Notes: generated by a model not told the origin, from the letters alone. 64,000 bases of DNA from Dyadobacter chenwenxiniae (GCF_022869785.1 NZ_CP094997.1:2604001-2668000), one strand, 5' to 3'. Counted from the first letter of the stretch, positions 1 to 9,725 are shown. Translations and numbers: made by a program.

Positions 1-898
1 GGTCAGATACTGTCGGGCACAGTTTACCAGTCGATACCAGCATGGCCACATCAGCCAGTATCTTTCCCTGACGCGCCCTTCCAACTCCTGAAATCAGGGG
101 GTACAAAGCAAAGATGCCTGAAAAACTAGCTCCACGGAACGATAAAGAGGTCAGACTATGGGCTCCCCAACCTGACACACTCACGACCCTTCCTGTATAG
201 CGCTTCACGGCGCCGAACGAAGCTTCCAGGACATCACCACCTACTGTATCAAGGATCATATCAAAGCCCAGATCGCCAGTCAGCTCGTTGACATAGTCTT
301 GTACAGACTGGCTTTCAAAATCGACCGGCCATGCCCCGAATTCCCGGATCACATCTGCTTGTTTGCTTGTGCCGGTAGCAAAAACTTCCGCGCCCCTGGC
401 CTGCGCGATCTGGATCGCCAGGTGCCCCACCCCGCCTGCTCCTCCCTGTATTAGCACTGAATCTCTTTTTCGCACTGCGCCACGCTCGACGATTGCTTCC
501 CAGGCCGTAATGGCATATAGCGGCAAGGACGCTGCCTCTTTAAAACTAAGTTGATCCGGTTTTTTTGCAAGAAGCGCAGGGTCGGCGGCAACATATTCAG
601 CCAGTGTTCCTTGAATACCAGCAACCCCTCCTGCCATGCCAAATACCGCCTCGCCTACATGGAAATTTATTACATCCTTTCCAACTGCTGTAATGATGCC
701 CGACATATCGGTGCCAAGTACCGCATTGGGTAATTTAACTTGTGCAAAAGGCACCATACCAGCCCTGATTTGCAGGTCGATTGGATTGATACCGCTTGCC
801 ACAACCTTGATCAGGACTTGCTGACTGCTTATTTGTGGTTTGGGCAGGTCTGTTAGCTCAAATGGGGTATTGAATTGATTCAGAATTAGTGCTTTCAT
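1..898 (-). CDS. NADP-dependent quinone oxidoreductase/zinc-less alcohol dehydrogenase, partial
   Basis: The frame opens with ATG at 898 and stays open to position 1, so the 3' end lies outside the window and about 298 codons are seen. It begins MKALILNQFNTPFELTDLP, the usual GroES-like start of medium-chain reductases. It has the nucleotide-binding motif GGAGGVGHLAIQIA near residue 150, and no catalytic or structural zinc cysteines are visible. This is typical of QOR/Qor-like enzymes that reduce quinones or enones with NADPH in the cytosol. It lies 76 bp downstream of an aldehyde dehydrogenase on the same strand, which suggests one redox-detoxification unit. The exact substrate cannot be told. 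Confidence 0.85.
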   Translation of the reverse strand, partial: MKALILNQFNTPFELTDLPKPQISSQQVLIKVVASGINPIDLQIRAGMVPFAQVKLPNAVLGTDMSGIITAVGKDVINFHVGEAVFGMAGGVAGIQGTLAEYVAADPALLAKKPDQLSFKEAASLPLYAITAWEAIVERGAVRKRDSVLIQGGAGGVGHLAIQIAQARGAEVFATGTSKQADVIREFGAWPVDFESQSVQDYVNELTGDLGFDMILDTVGGDVLEASFGAVKRYTGRVVSVSGWGAHSLTSLSFRGASFSGIFALYPLISGVGRARQGKILADVAMLVSTGKLCPTVSD

Positions 899-974
899 GA
901 TCTTACATTTTTTCCAGGTTGACAAATGTTTTAATTGGCAGGGCCCTATCCAGGCCCTGCCCGCTTCAACGCCA

Positions 975-2387
975 CTAGCAAATTGCTTTTGGTTCTAAAA
1001 ATGCCTCTAACCCGTACTTGCCATATTCCCGGCCAATACCTGATTGTTTGTAACCGCCGAAGGGTGCTACCAAATCAAAGCTAAACTGGTTGATGGCAAC
1101 CCGCCCTGCTTGTATTCTGAAGGCAATCTTTTTTGCCCGGTCTTCATCAGCAGAACTTATATAGGCAAATAGACCATAGTTAGTATCGTTTGCGATTTCA
1201 ACCGCTTCTTCTTCATCCTTATAGGTGATGATAGAAAGCACCGGTCCAAAAATCTCTTCCCGCGCGATCCGCATATCATTCTTCACACGGCTGAATACGG
1301 TCGGTCGAACGAAATTACCTGCTTCAAGTCCCTGAGGATGCCCCTGGCCACCTACAAGGAGTTGAGCACCTTCCTCCTGACCGATCTTGATGTAATCCTG
1401 GACGCGCTGATACTGCTTTTTGCTCACCATTGGCCCTACTACCGTGTCTTCGTCTGCCGGGTTGCCTACTTTCAAATTTTCGACAGTGGCTTTCATAATG
1501 GTTTCAACTTCTTCAAGACGGCTTTCAGGTACCAATAGCCGGGTGCCTGCTACACAAGCCTGCCCACTGTTCATGAAAGCCAGCAATGCCGCCATGGGTA
1601 CAGCCGTCTGAAAATCAGCATCTTCCAAAAGTATGTTAGGTGATTTCCCTCCCAGTTCCAATGTGACACGCTTCATAGTGTCGACAGCGCCTTTGGCAAT
1701 CATTTTACCCACTGCCGTCGAACCTGTAAAGGTAATTTTAGCGATATCCGGGTTGAGCGTGATCTCATTTCCAACAATTTCTCCACGGCCGGTTACGATA
1801 TTAAAGACGCCGGCTGGCAGGTCCGCTTCATGCAGGCATTCGGTGATGACCTGGGTCTGGATTGCGCTCATTTCACTAGGTTTGATCACAGCCGTGCACC
1901 CGGCGGCCAGGGCAGTCGATAATTTGCTGCAGATAAAACCACTGCTCGCATTCCAGGGCGTGATGATGCCGACAACGCCAAGCGGCTCCAACAATACTTC
2001 GGAATCTCCCAGCCTTTGCTGAAATTCAAAGCTTTTGAGAAGGTCTATGTTCGATCCGATAAAGGCCAGGCAGGACTTGGCTGCTTCTCTGGTGAATTGC
2101 AGCGTGCCGCCGTATTCCAGTAGCATCGCCTGAATAATGTCATCCTGACGGCGCTCGACTGCATCATATATGCGCTGCAAATAGACAATGCGCTCAGCTG
2201 GGGTTGTTCGCGAATATGTTTTGAAGGCGTTTTTTGCAGCAGCAATAGCTGCTCTGGTATCCTCTTGATCGGCAAGTCTGACAGTGCCAATCTGGGTGTT
2301 GTTTGTCGGGCTGACCAGCTCGAACGTTTCTGTGCCATGTGGTGTAACAAAATTCCCATTGATGTAAATGCGTTCAATCATTTTCAT
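975..2387 (-). CDS. NAD(P)-dependent aldehyde dehydrogenase
   Basis: This 470-residue protein has the full ALDH superfamily layout. It shows the oxyanion Asn in PWNASSG near residue 145, the cofactor lysine in IKPSE at 169, the general base Glu244 in LELGGKSP and the catalytic thiol Cys278 in NSGQACVAG. Length is normal for the family, which oxidises aldehydes to acids in the cytosol. It starts at an ATG; a second in-frame ATG two codons later is an equally good start. An AraC regulator and a zinc alcohol dehydrogenase lie upstream on the same strand, so the three could convert an alcohol through an aldehyde to an acid. The substrate is not evident from sequence. Confidence 0.93.
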   Translation of the reverse strand: MKMIERIYINGNFVTPHGTETFELVSPTNNTQIGTVRLADQEDTRAAIAAAKNAFKTYSRTTPAERIVYLQRIYDAVERRQDDIIQAMLLEYGGTLQFTREAAKSCLAFIGSNIDLLKSFEFQQRLGDSEVLLEPLGVVGIITPWNASSGFICSKLSTALAAGCTAVIKPSEMSAIQTQVITECLHEADLPAGVFNIVTGRGEIVGNEITLNPDIAKITFTGSTAVGKMIAKGAVDTMKRVTLELGGKSPNILLEDADFQTAVPMAALLAFMNSGQACVAGTRLLVPESRLEEVETIMKATVENLKVGNPADEDTVVGPMVSKKQYQRVQDYIKIGQEEGAQLLVGGQGHPQGLEAGNFVRPTVFSRVKNDMRIAREEIFGPVLSIITYKDEEEAVEIANDTNYGLFAYISSADEDRAKKIAFRIQAGRVAINQFSFDLVAPFGGYKQSGIGREYGKYGLEAFLEPKAIC

Positions 2388-2502
2388 GATAGTTGTTTAT
2401 TTAAAGTTTAAAAATATACAAGTGGATAATTACGTTAAGGCATAAGGGTAGCGTACAGGTGCATGATGCACCTGTCAGGAAAGAAAAAAGGGGTAATTTT
2501 TA

Positions 2503-3414
2503 TTAGTTGAAAGACCTCCGGTAGGCTAGCGGAGAAAGGTCTGTTTTCGTTTTGAAAAAACGGTTAAACGACTGCGAATGACTGAAACCAAGCTGGTAGG
2601 CAATTTCTCCAACTGAAAGTGTTGTTGCGGCCAGGTTTTCCTTCGCCTTTTCGATGAGTTTATTCTGAATATGCTGCTGCGTATTCAGGCCAGTGAGTGA
2701 TTTGAGCATATCACTCAGATAATGGGGTGAGACAAATAGCTGGGCGGCAATGTCTTCTACTGACGGCAAGCCTTCTTCGCTCACCTTATCACTATCAAAA
2801 TACTCAGTCAGGATACCTTCAAGCCTGGCAAGCAGGTCATTATTGAGGTGTTTTCGGGTAATGAACTGTCTATTATAAAAACGGTCGGCATGGTTCAGCA
2901 GCACTTCAATCAACGCAATGATGATCTTTTGACTGAATTGGTCGGTATTAACCCGGCATTCCTGGGCAATGCTGTCGGCCACAGCATCAAGCAGGCTTTC
3001 TTCCTTCTCGGAAAGAAATAAGGCTTCATAAATTTCATAAGAAAAAAAACCGAAATTCTTAATAATCTTACCAAAAGGGTGATCCCTGATGAAATCCGGA
3101 TGTATGAGCAGAATCCAGCCTTCCTTGGCATTGGCATTGGTCGAAAGTATTTGTCCCGGAGAAAAAAAAGAGATCTGGCCTGCATCAAAATCCACATAGT
3201 TCTGGCCGTACCGGATTCTTCCGTCAAAGCGTTTCACCAACAAGATCATGTAAAAATTGTAGATCGCCTTTTCAGAAATTTCCGTAGCAAAATCGCCAAG
3301 ATCCTGGAAATTAATCACACTAACCAATGGATGGCCAGGCTCAGCAGTGCCTAATATTTTGTGAAACTCTGGGATGGAATTGAAGGTCATCATTCCTTTT
3401 TTCTCCGGTTTCAT
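2503..3414 (-). CDS. AraC family transcriptional regulator (paralogue 1)
   Basis: This 303-residue protein has an N-terminal cupin-like sensing half (containing PGHPLVSVINFQDL) and a C-terminal double helix-turn-helix of about 95 residues. The latter has the family signature region IAYQLGFSHSQSFNRFFK and the closing TDLSPLAYRRSFN. It is closely related to the AraC proteins at 35117-36028 and 38526-39422. It sits between a zinc ADH, whose stop is 18 bp upstream, and an ALDH on the same strand, so it probably regulates these enzymes. The effector is unknown. Confidence 0.92.
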   Translation of the reverse strand: MKPEKKGMMTFNSIPEFHKILGTAEPGHPLVSVINFQDLGDFATEISEKAIYNFYMILLVKRFDGRIRYGQNYVDFDAGQISFFSPGQILSTNANAKEGWILLIHPDFIRDHPFGKIIKNFGFFSYEIYEALFLSEKEESLLDAVADSIAQECRVNTDQFSQKIIIALIEVLLNHADRFYNRQFITRKHLNNDLLARLEGILTEYFDSDKVSEEGLPSVEDIAAQLFVSPHYLSDMLKSLTGLNTQQHIQNKLIEKAKENLAATTLSVGEIAYQLGFSHSQSFNRFFKTKTDLSPLAYRRSFN

Positions 3415-3432
3415 AGCTAGTCGATTTTATAA

Positions 3433-4473
3433 TTAGAGTGTTTCCAAGTCGATTACAAAACGGTACCGGACATCTCCACGGACCATCCTTTCAAAAGCGG
3501 CATTGATGTTTTTTATATCTATCAATTCCACGTCGGCTGTAATATTGTGGGCTGCACAAAAATCCAGCATTTCCTGGGTTTCAGCCAAGCCTCCTGCCCC
3601 GGAGCCTGTCACCGATTTATTTCCAGACAGAAGTGAAAATGGCGATAATTCAAAAGGTTCGGACGGGATTCCAACACATATGTGAGTCCCGCCATTTGCT
3701 AATAGCCCCAGGTATAAATTTAGATCATGTTTGGCCGATACACAATCGATGATAAAATCAAAAGTGCCCTTAACAGATTCTGCTTCATCAACATTGCTCA
3801 TGTCTATAAAGTGATGAGCCCCAAGTTCCAATGCATCGTAACGTTTCGCAGGAGAATTGCTCAGTACCGTCACATCCGCGCCAAAGGCCAATCCGAATTT
3901 GACGGCCATGTGCCCCAGACCACCCAAGCCAAGTACCGCCAGCTTGTGTCCCTGGCCTACATTGAGCCTGCGCAGTGGTGAGTAGGTTGTAATCCCTGCG
4001 CACAGCAAAGGCCCCACACCCTTGGGATCGAGCACTTTGGACACCTGTAAAGCAAACTTCTCGTTCACCACGAGAATATTTGCATATCCGCCATATGTTG
4101 GCAATCCATCCTTACCCAAGCTGTTATACGTCCATACGGTGCCATTAGAACATTGGTTCTCGTGGTCATGCCCGCATTCCTGGCACACCCCACAGGAGTC
4201 AACCATCACACCTACCCCGGCCCAGTCACCTCTGGCGAACTTTTTAACATGCGCCCCGATTTCGACGACTTCCCCTACAATTTCATGACCTGGAACCATC
4301 GGAAAAATCCCAGGAAACCAATCATTCCGAATTTGATGCAGGTCGGTATGGCATACGCCACAATACATAATTCTTAACTGAACATCGTGTGGACCTAATT
4401 CACGGACCTGAAACTCCCATGGTGCCAGATCGGCCTGCGGATCTTGGGCAGCGTAACCTTTTGCGTTAATCAT
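3433..4473 (-). CDS. zinc-dependent NAD(P) alcohol dehydrogenase (YahK/CAD-like)
   Basis: This 346-residue medium-chain dehydrogenase has the catalytic-zinc ligands Cys41 (GVCHTD) and His63 (PGHE). A structural-zinc cluster is formed by Cys94, Cys97, Cys100 and Cys108. The Rossmann motif GLGGLGHMAVKFG lies near residue 185. The family, which includes E. coli YahK and plant cinnamyl-alcohol dehydrogenases, reduces aldehydes with NADPH or oxidises primary alcohols. It is followed after 18 bp by an AraC regulator and then an ALDH on the same strand. Start is ATG at 4473. I am confident of the family but not of the physiological substrate. Confidence 0.94.
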   Translation of the reverse strand: MINAKGYAAQDPQADLAPWEFQVRELGPHDVQLRIMYCGVCHTDLHQIRNDWFPGIFPMVPGHEIVGEVVEIGAHVKKFARGDWAGVGVMVDSCGVCQECGHDHENQCSNGTVWTYNSLGKDGLPTYGGYANILVVNEKFALQVSKVLDPKGVGPLLCAGITTYSPLRRLNVGQGHKLAVLGLGGLGHMAVKFGLAFGADVTVLSNSPAKRYDALELGAHHFIDMSNVDEAESVKGTFDFIIDCVSAKHDLNLYLGLLANGGTHICVGIPSEPFELSPFSLLSGNKSVTGSGAGGLAETQEMLDFCAAHNITADVELIDIKNINAAFERMVRGDVRYRFVIDLETL

Positions 4474-4522
4474 AACTTTCTTTGCTGTTTGAATGATTGT
4501 TTAACTATTACAAAGGTCAGAT

Positions 4523-5191
4523 TCAAGATGCTGCTAAATGTAGCTCAATCGGGGTATGTTGTATCACTTTTTGAGTGAATGGCTGGTCGTCGGATTGCCC
4601 AGGGCGCTTATATTGAAGATACCTGTAACAAATCGTCCCAAAATCGTAAGTTTCGCACATGTGTACAACACGCTGGTCCTGGCAGGCATCATCAGGATGA
4701 AATGATAATAGTATTTCGGTAATCAGGATATACGTATTGGAATCAACATTATTTTTCAATAACCGGTGTGCCTCAATAACGGCCTCCCCATATAATTTGC
4801 GAAATCCTTTAAGAGAAAATTCAATGATCCTTCCGTAGTGGGCGACCATTTTGATGGATAGCCGTGAAGCTTGCGGAACAGATTCCGACATTTGCCTGGT
4901 CAAGTCCCAAAAACCATCGATCATTGCTTCAAACTGCTGTTTGAGTATGGACGGTAAGGGTGGCCGGCCAGGCAGGTAAAAAAGAATTGCGTCCCCTTCG
5001 ATCTCAGAGACTCTTAAACCAAGCTGGTTGGTTTCCATCAATACACCAAGCAAGCGGGTCATGACCCTGGATCCCTGGATGTAATCTGCTTCATGGACAA
5101 ATCTGGTATAACCACTGATGTCAACAATCAAAACGGTACCCATCTCATCCAGGTTGCGGGCGGACCGATCAAGATTCTTTGGCCTTTGCAT
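4523..5191 (-). CDS. DUF2652 protein, class III nucleotide-cyclase-like domain
   Basis: The protein shows VLIVDISGYTRFVHEAD near its N-terminus and SEIEGDAILFYLPG about 50 residues later. This pattern matches the DUF2652 family, which resembles class III adenylate/guanylate cyclases in its DxSGxT and EGDA motifs. Whether it makes a cyclic nucleotide is not known. The frame can be read from a TTG at 5260, but the ATG at 5191 (222 residues) is the more plausible start, and a third candidate is MGTVLIVD. It lies between a zinc ADH and an SDR on the same strand with gaps of 49 and 101 bp. Confidence 0.78.
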   Translation of the reverse strand: MQRPKNLDRSARNLDEMGTVLIVDISGYTRFVHEADYIQGSRVMTRLLGVLMETNQLGLRVSEIEGDAILFYLPGRPPLPSILKQQFEAMIDGFWDLTRQMSESVPQASRLSIKMVAHYGRIIEFSLKGFRKLYGEAVIEAHRLLKNNVDSNTYILITEILLSFHPDDACQDQRVVHMCETYDFGTICYRYLQYKRPGQSDDQPFTQKVIQHTPIELHLAAS

Positions 5192-5292
5192 AACTTTATT
5201 CTTTGGTATGCAGCAAATTTCACTAGTATGCAGATAGAAAATGTAGCTGGATCGCTGCAAAATGTAGCATAGTCTCCAACTGTTAACAGAAG

Positions 5293-6015
5293 TTAGCTTA
5301 ATGTTTTCAGCGCATTTTGAATCACGGTATGAATTGCTTTTGCTTTGCCGACCGGAACGTCGAGCTGATCGATTTTAAAGGCATTTATAAGTTCTTCTGC
5401 AACTTCCAATGGAGGTATACCGCGTGAAGCCCCACCAATTGCCGTAGAAAATTCTGTATTTACCAAAGGTGGGATCAGCTCGAAAATCTTAATATTGCTT
5501 TGAGCCAAAGCAGATCTCAGTGATTGGGTATAAAAATGTAAAGCAGCTTTGCTTGCAGCGTAGGTAGGTGCAACGGAAAATGGTCTATAGGCTGCCTGAG
5601 AGGTCACATTGACAATAGCAGACCGTTCCTTTTCCAACAGCCCAGGAAGCATTAACTCTGTAAAATGGACAATTGCCAAGTAATTGGTATTTATTTCCTG
5701 CTGTGCGAAATCAAATGAATCTTTGATCTGGTCCAAACTGTAAAAGTTTGCGGTACCAGCGTTGTTGATGATTATATTTGTTTGGGGGTACTGCTGCTGT
5801 AAACTATCTACAATACGAACTCTCTCATCTGCTATCGACATATCACCAGCCATAGCTACGGCTCCGGGTAGACTCTTTAAAGCGTGCCTTAAACGGTCTT
5901 CATCCCGTCCATTGATAATTACCTTATTTCCTTTTTCATTAAAATTTCTTGCTATTTCAAGGCCTATGCCCGCGGAACCGCCTGAAATAAAGATTGTATT
6001 ATTTGCTGTTTCCAT
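5293..6015 (-). CDS. short-chain dehydrogenase/reductase (DltE-like SDR)
   Basis: This 240-residue classical SDR has the cofactor motif GGSAGIGLEIARNF at residues 11-24, the NNAG motif near 85, the catalytic Ser in NVTSQAAY and the YAASK catalytic Tyr/Lys pair near residue 153. The C-terminal half resembles the DltE-like SDR group (motif ELIPPLVNTEFS). It reduces or oxidises a carbonyl/hydroxyl with NAD(P). An 800-bp gene-poor stretch with transposase remnants lies upstream, so this is probably the first gene of the minus-strand series. Confidence 0.9.
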   Translation of the reverse strand: METANNTIFISGGSAGIGLEIARNFNEKGNKVIINGRDEDRLRHALKSLPGAVAMAGDMSIADERVRIVDSLQQQYPQTNIIINNAGTANFYSLDQIKDSFDFAQQEINTNYLAIVHFTELMLPGLLEKERSAIVNVTSQAAYRPFSVAPTYAASKAALHFYTQSLRSALAQSNIKIFELIPPLVNTEFSTAIGGASRGIPPLEVAEELINAFKIDQLDVPVGKAKAIHTVIQNALKTLS

Positions 6016-6161
6016 TTTGTTTATTTTTTACGTTACAACTCGGTTTTATCGAATTCATTTCTAACCTCTCCGCGCAGACCACAGACACCTTTAAATATCA
6101 CAAATATTGTGATACTAATCATGAATAAAGTAATTCTATTGGGTTATGTTGTAACATTCCC

Positions 6162-6380
6162 TTAAAGCTTACCGTTTTCTAGTACGCTGATAATTTCCGA
6201 GTCTATTGACAACGATTCAGCTAAGCATGAAAGAACAATGATCTGTATATCAGGCATCTTTGGTTTGTTCGGATAGAATCTAAATTTACCATCAGCGTTG
6301 ATTTCGTCTCGAAAAACTATTTTGGCAATAGTCGAAAAATTGGCTTTCAGATTGTGTACTGTTATTACGGCCTGGCACCC
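6162..6380 (-). pseudogene. N-terminal remnant of an IS982-like transposase
   Basis: The minus strand encodes about 70 residues containing NLKANFSTIAKIVFRDEINA and then KFRFYPNKPKMPDIQIIVLS and LAESLSIDSE. From memory this is the N-terminal region of IS982-type DDE transposases of Bacteroidota. The frame has no ATG, is bounded upstream by a stop at 6381 and ends after about 70 codons where 230 or more would be expected. The catalytic core is absent, so it cannot be active. It marks a past insertion upstream of the serine hydrolase gene. Confidence 0.5.
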
Positions 6381-6820
6381 TTATTAACTTACTGAATTTC
6401 AGCAAAATGCAAATTTTTTTTCATCAAATATCAACCGCACAACTGGTCTCTTGAATTTGACAGCATTCGTCATCAAAAAGCACCTCATTGGTCGAATAGA
6501 CTCAATGTTATCAAAGCATAATATGATATGTAACCGTATTTAATATAATTTAACACTAAACGAACAAACTATAAATGAACAATAGTCTATTGGTGGTCAA
6601 TCTGCCACGGAATCAGATGATCAAGTCATCCGAATTCTCCACCGTTATCCGGTAAGTAAAAAAGCGATGCAATTGAAAGCGGTTGCTGGGAAACTGAAAA
6701 CCAACCCAAACGGCTGCTTTACCAATTGTCACTAAAAGTATGATCAAAGTTTCGATTTAATTAACTTCAAGCGGTCAATTATCCCCTTGTTTATCCCTTT
6801 CGCAATATTCTACATTTGAA
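6381..6820. other. gene-poor spacer with possible second relic
   Basis: There is no intact gene here. One plus-strand frame at about 6590-6735 reads SATESDDQVIRILHRYP and continues to a stop, but it has no start codon and I do not recognise it. The last 40 bases, AT-rich, must hold the promoter of the serine hydrolase gene that starts at 6821. Confidence 0.4.
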
Positions 6821-8542
6821 ATGAAATCTTTACTCTATTCAGTTGCCCTCGCGTTGCTTGTCATACAGCACATTTCTCCTGCAATTGCACAGTCTGCAAG
6901 GCTCTCTGCCAGGGCGGATTCGCTTTTTACGGAATGGAACAAGCCGGGCAGTCCCGGCGCAGCGTTTGGGGTTGTTCATCAGGGCAAATTAATATATGCC
7001 AAAGGTTTTGGCGAATCGGATGTGGAGACCGGTGCAAAGAACGGGCCGGAAACGATTTTTCATGTTGCCTCTGTTTCAAAGCAGTTTACGGCCTATGCTG
7101 TTGTCCTGCTGGCGCAACAGGGAAAACTCTCGCTGGACGATGACATCCGCAAATACATCCCGGAGGTCCCGGATTTTGGCAAAACCATCACAATCCGCCA
7201 CCTGATCCATCATACAAGCGGCCTGCGCGACCAGTGGAACCTGTTATCGATGGCAGGCTGGCGGCTGGACGACGTCATTACCAAGGAACATGTGTTTAAT
7301 CTGATCAAAAGGCAGAAGGAGCTGAATTTTGAGCCGGGCAGTGCATTCGCTTATTGCAACACCGGTTATACCCTTCTAGCTGAAATTGTAAGCCGTGTGG
7401 GGAAAAAGCCATTCGCGGAGTGGATGGAGCAGGAAGTTTTTAAGCCGTTGGGGATGAAAAATACGCTGTTCTACGATGATCAGGAGCAGATTGTGAAAGG
7501 GCGCGCATACTCTTTTCACAAGTCGCAGGAAAAGGAGGGAGCATTTGAAAAAGCAATTTTAAGTTATGGTAATGTGGGTGCAACCAGCTTATTTACAACA
7601 GTTAATGACCTTTTATTTTGGATTAAAAATTTTAAGACTTCTCAAATCGGGGGACCGTCGGTGATGAAACAAATGCTCGAACGCGGGCGCTTGACGAAGG
7701 GCGACACGCTGCCTTATGCATTCGGGTTGGCGCATGGCAATTACAAAGGACTGGCTTACTATGGTCACAATGGTGCTGATGCAGGTTTCCGGTCGTCGAT
7801 CACCTATTTTCCGAAGGAGGATTATGGCTTCATAGTTTTGAGCAACCAGGCAGAATTTGCGCCGGAGCGGAAAGCATTTGAATTGGCTGGGATTTACATG
7901 GCTTCCTTGTTTAAAGAAGAGAAGAATGTTGTCAAAAAACCAGCTGCTGTGGCCACAAACGAAAATTATAAATTTGACTCTACGCTTTTCAGAAATTATG
8001 CCGGCGCTTATGAACTGGCCGAGGAGCCCGGGTTTATTATGAATTTCAGAAAAGAAGGGGACCGATATTTTACCCAGGCAACCGAGCAACCGCAAGCTGA
8101 GATCTTCCCTTCATCCGACACAACATTCTTTCTGAAAGTGGTCGAGGCTTCTGTCATTTTTCACAAGTCTAAAGAAGGCCAGGTAAAAAAGATCACATTG
8201 CGGCAAAATGGTGAACATCCTGGGAACCGCGTGCAACCCAGGCAGGACTCAGACATAAAAAAGGAAGATTTTACTGGCCAATATTACAGTCCTGAGCTGG
8301 AAACGATTTATACAATAAACCTCAAAGACAACAAGTTAAAACTCGTTCATGTGCATCATGGGGAAGTGGATCTGAATGTGGTCAATAAGGACCGGTTAAG
8401 TGCTCCCTGGTGGTTTGTCCAAAATATAGACATTGTACGCAGCACTTCCGACGAGATCACAGGCCTTCGCATGACGAACGGGCGTGTTGTGAATTTATGG
8501 TTTAAAAAATTGCCCCCGGACTTTGCAGCGGATGCAAAATAG
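6821..8542 (+). CDS. secreted serine hydrolase, beta-lactamase/PBP4-like fold
   Basis: This 573-residue protein has a signal peptide (hydrophobic residues 4-23, ending AIAQS). It has the class C beta-lactamase/DD-peptidase motifs Ser84-Val-Ser-Lys87 (nucleophile and lysine) and Tyr178-Cys-Asn180 (YxN). The conserved HLIHHTSGL block lies near residue 127. After about residue 370 follows a C-terminal domain of the kind often found in Bacteroidota serine hydrolases. Likely activities are esterase or D-aminopeptidase on peptidoglycan or small esters; true beta-lactam hydrolysis is not implied. It is in the periplasm or on the outer surface. It has no same-strand partner. Confidence 0.9.
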   Translation: MKSLLYSVALALLVIQHISPAIAQSARLSARADSLFTEWNKPGSPGAAFGVVHQGKLIYAKGFGESDVETGAKNGPETIFHVASVSKQFTAYAVVLLAQQGKLSLDDDIRKYIPEVPDFGKTITIRHLIHHTSGLRDQWNLLSMAGWRLDDVITKEHVFNLIKRQKELNFEPGSAFAYCNTGYTLLAEIVSRVGKKPFAEWMEQEVFKPLGMKNTLFYDDQEQIVKGRAYSFHKSQEKEGAFEKAILSYGNVGATSLFTTVNDLLFWIKNFKTSQIGGPSVMKQMLERGRLTKGDTLPYAFGLAHGNYKGLAYYGHNGADAGFRSSITYFPKEDYGFIVLSNQAEFAPERKAFELAGIYMASLFKEEKNVVKKPAAVATNENYKFDSTLFRNYAGAYELAEEPGFIMNFRKEGDRYFTQATEQPQAEIFPSSDTTFFLKVVEASVIFHKSKEGQVKKITLRQNGEHPGNRVQPRQDSDIKKEDFTGQYYSPELETIYTINLKDNKLKLVHVHHGEVDLNVVNKDRLSAPWWFVQNIDIVRSTSDEITGLRMTNGRVVNLWFKKLPPDFAADAK

Positions 8543-8568
8543 AGTGCCGACTGATCCCTTCAACTCCG

Positions 8569-9071
8569 TTACCGACATTTATACTGCATATCCAGCGCCC
8601 TGCGATTGGAATAAAATCCGTCTTTCGGATAGCCGTCCACGTTGTATTTGAATGTGTAATCCAATACGACAACCTTTCCGTTAGCAGGATAAGTGACGGT
8701 GACTTTGGTCCGGTTATTGGTTGAAAGTAAATGTTCCTGACCATCAAAAAGGGTGCCCTGGATTGTATACAACCTTTTGAATGGGTTGGGGATTGTTGTC
8801 ATACTGATATTCGTTCACTGTGATCAGCTCACTTTTGGGCGAATATCTCTTTAATATTGCCAGGTTTCCCTTTGGCATCGATTTCCAACTCGATCCGATC
8901 GTACGCTTTCTCTACATAAATTTTTGGATCATCCGCATTGCCGGTGCGCTCGAAAAGGCTTCTTTCGGCCCGGGCCATTTTGCCGTTCGCCCTTTCAACA
9001 TTCACCCTTTGCCTTGGGATTGTTTTCTTTTCGAACCAGGTTTTTCTGGACAAAAGGTCGTATTTCTGCAA
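8569..9071 (-). pseudogene. decayed lipoprotein gene with at least two frameshifts
   Basis: Three overlapping minus-strand frames join into one protein. Frame one (9071-8829) includes KIYVEKAYDRIELEIDAKG. Frame two around 8830-8785 gives SELITVNEYQYDNNP. Frame three (about 8780-8569) gives NPFKRLYTIQGTLFDG and ends YNVDGYPKDGFYSNRRALD. The second break is a CCCC run at about 8777-8780 where CCC would keep frame. This is the C-terminal part of the Bacteroidota lipoproteins with the YxYDNNPNPFK motif. The N-terminus with the lipobox is missing. It abuts a second broken gene on the plus strand. Confidence 0.6.
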
Positions 9072-9074
9072 GCC

Positions 9075-9372
9075 TTGCTAACGGGAGAAGTACTTCCCCC
9101 CTCTTTGGCGCTCATGCATACCTATCAGGACATCTATCCGGAGACGCTTCCCGACGAACTGAAATATTACAAGCAGTATGGCCTGGGATTGATGAAAATT
9201 GAGACCGACCACGGCACTGCCGTCGAGCATGACGGCCATGTGTACGAGTTCGTGGGAAAGGTATTTTACCTACCCTGAGCACAAACTGACCGTCGCGATT
9301 CTGCTCAACGGCTGGTCGCCTCAAAGTGTAGCAGTGCTTAATGCCAGGGAGACATTTAACCTGCTTTTTTGA
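9075..9372 (+). pseudogene. C-terminal fragment of a beta-lactamase-fold serine hydrolase, frameshifted
   Basis: The plus strand reads LLTGEVLPPSLALMHTYQDI, later YKQYGLGLMKIETDHGTAV, and FVGKVFY, where a stop follows two codons later. A neighbouring frame then continues PEHKLTVAILLNGWSPQSVA and ends NLLF. This is the C-terminal third of a class C beta-lactamase-like hydrolase, including the region that precedes the third active-site motif. The upstream two thirds with SxxK are missing. One small indel near 9265-9275 splits the remaining part. It may be a degraded paralogue of the intact hydrolase at 6821-8542. Confidence 0.6.
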
Positions 9373-9416
9373 GCGATTGGCCAGGAAGATACGAGTGACA
9401 GTACTACTTTTGTCAT

Positions 9417-9725
9417 ATGAAAATCCTCATAATGGGCGCATCCTGTGCTGGGTCGACGACGCTGGGTAGGGCGTTGTCGGAAAAGCTGGCCAGCCCGTAT
9501 TTCGACACGGACCTGTTTTTTTGGAAACAGTCTGATATTCCGTTCACGGTAGAACGGGATCCGGCAGTTCGAAACCAAATGCTTAACGAATCTTTGTCGG
9601 CGCTGGATCATTACATTGTCGGTGGCTCACTTGTCAGCTGGGGAGAGGAATGGCAGTCCATGTTTGATCTTGTCGTTTTTCTATATGAGGTAAATCATGC
9701 CATAGGCTCCGCTCTGATAATTTGA
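9417..9725 (+). pseudogene. truncated P-loop (adenylate-kinase-like) protein
   Basis: The 102-residue frame begins MKILIMGASCAGSTTLGRAL, a P-loop in which the usual lysine is serine, followed by YFDTDLFFW, characteristic of the small AAA_18/adenylate-kinase-like proteins. Those proteins are normally about 170-190 residues. Homology stops after FDLVVFLYE near 9690 and the last residues look foreign. The lid and second half of the kinase fold are absent, so the gene is probably inactive. The sequence just downstream contains a 75-codon minus-strand frame I do not recognise. Confidence 0.6.

Noticed and set aside
7613..8095. 160-codon minus-strand frame
   Set aside because: It is antisense to the serine hydrolase at 6821-8542 and shows no motif.
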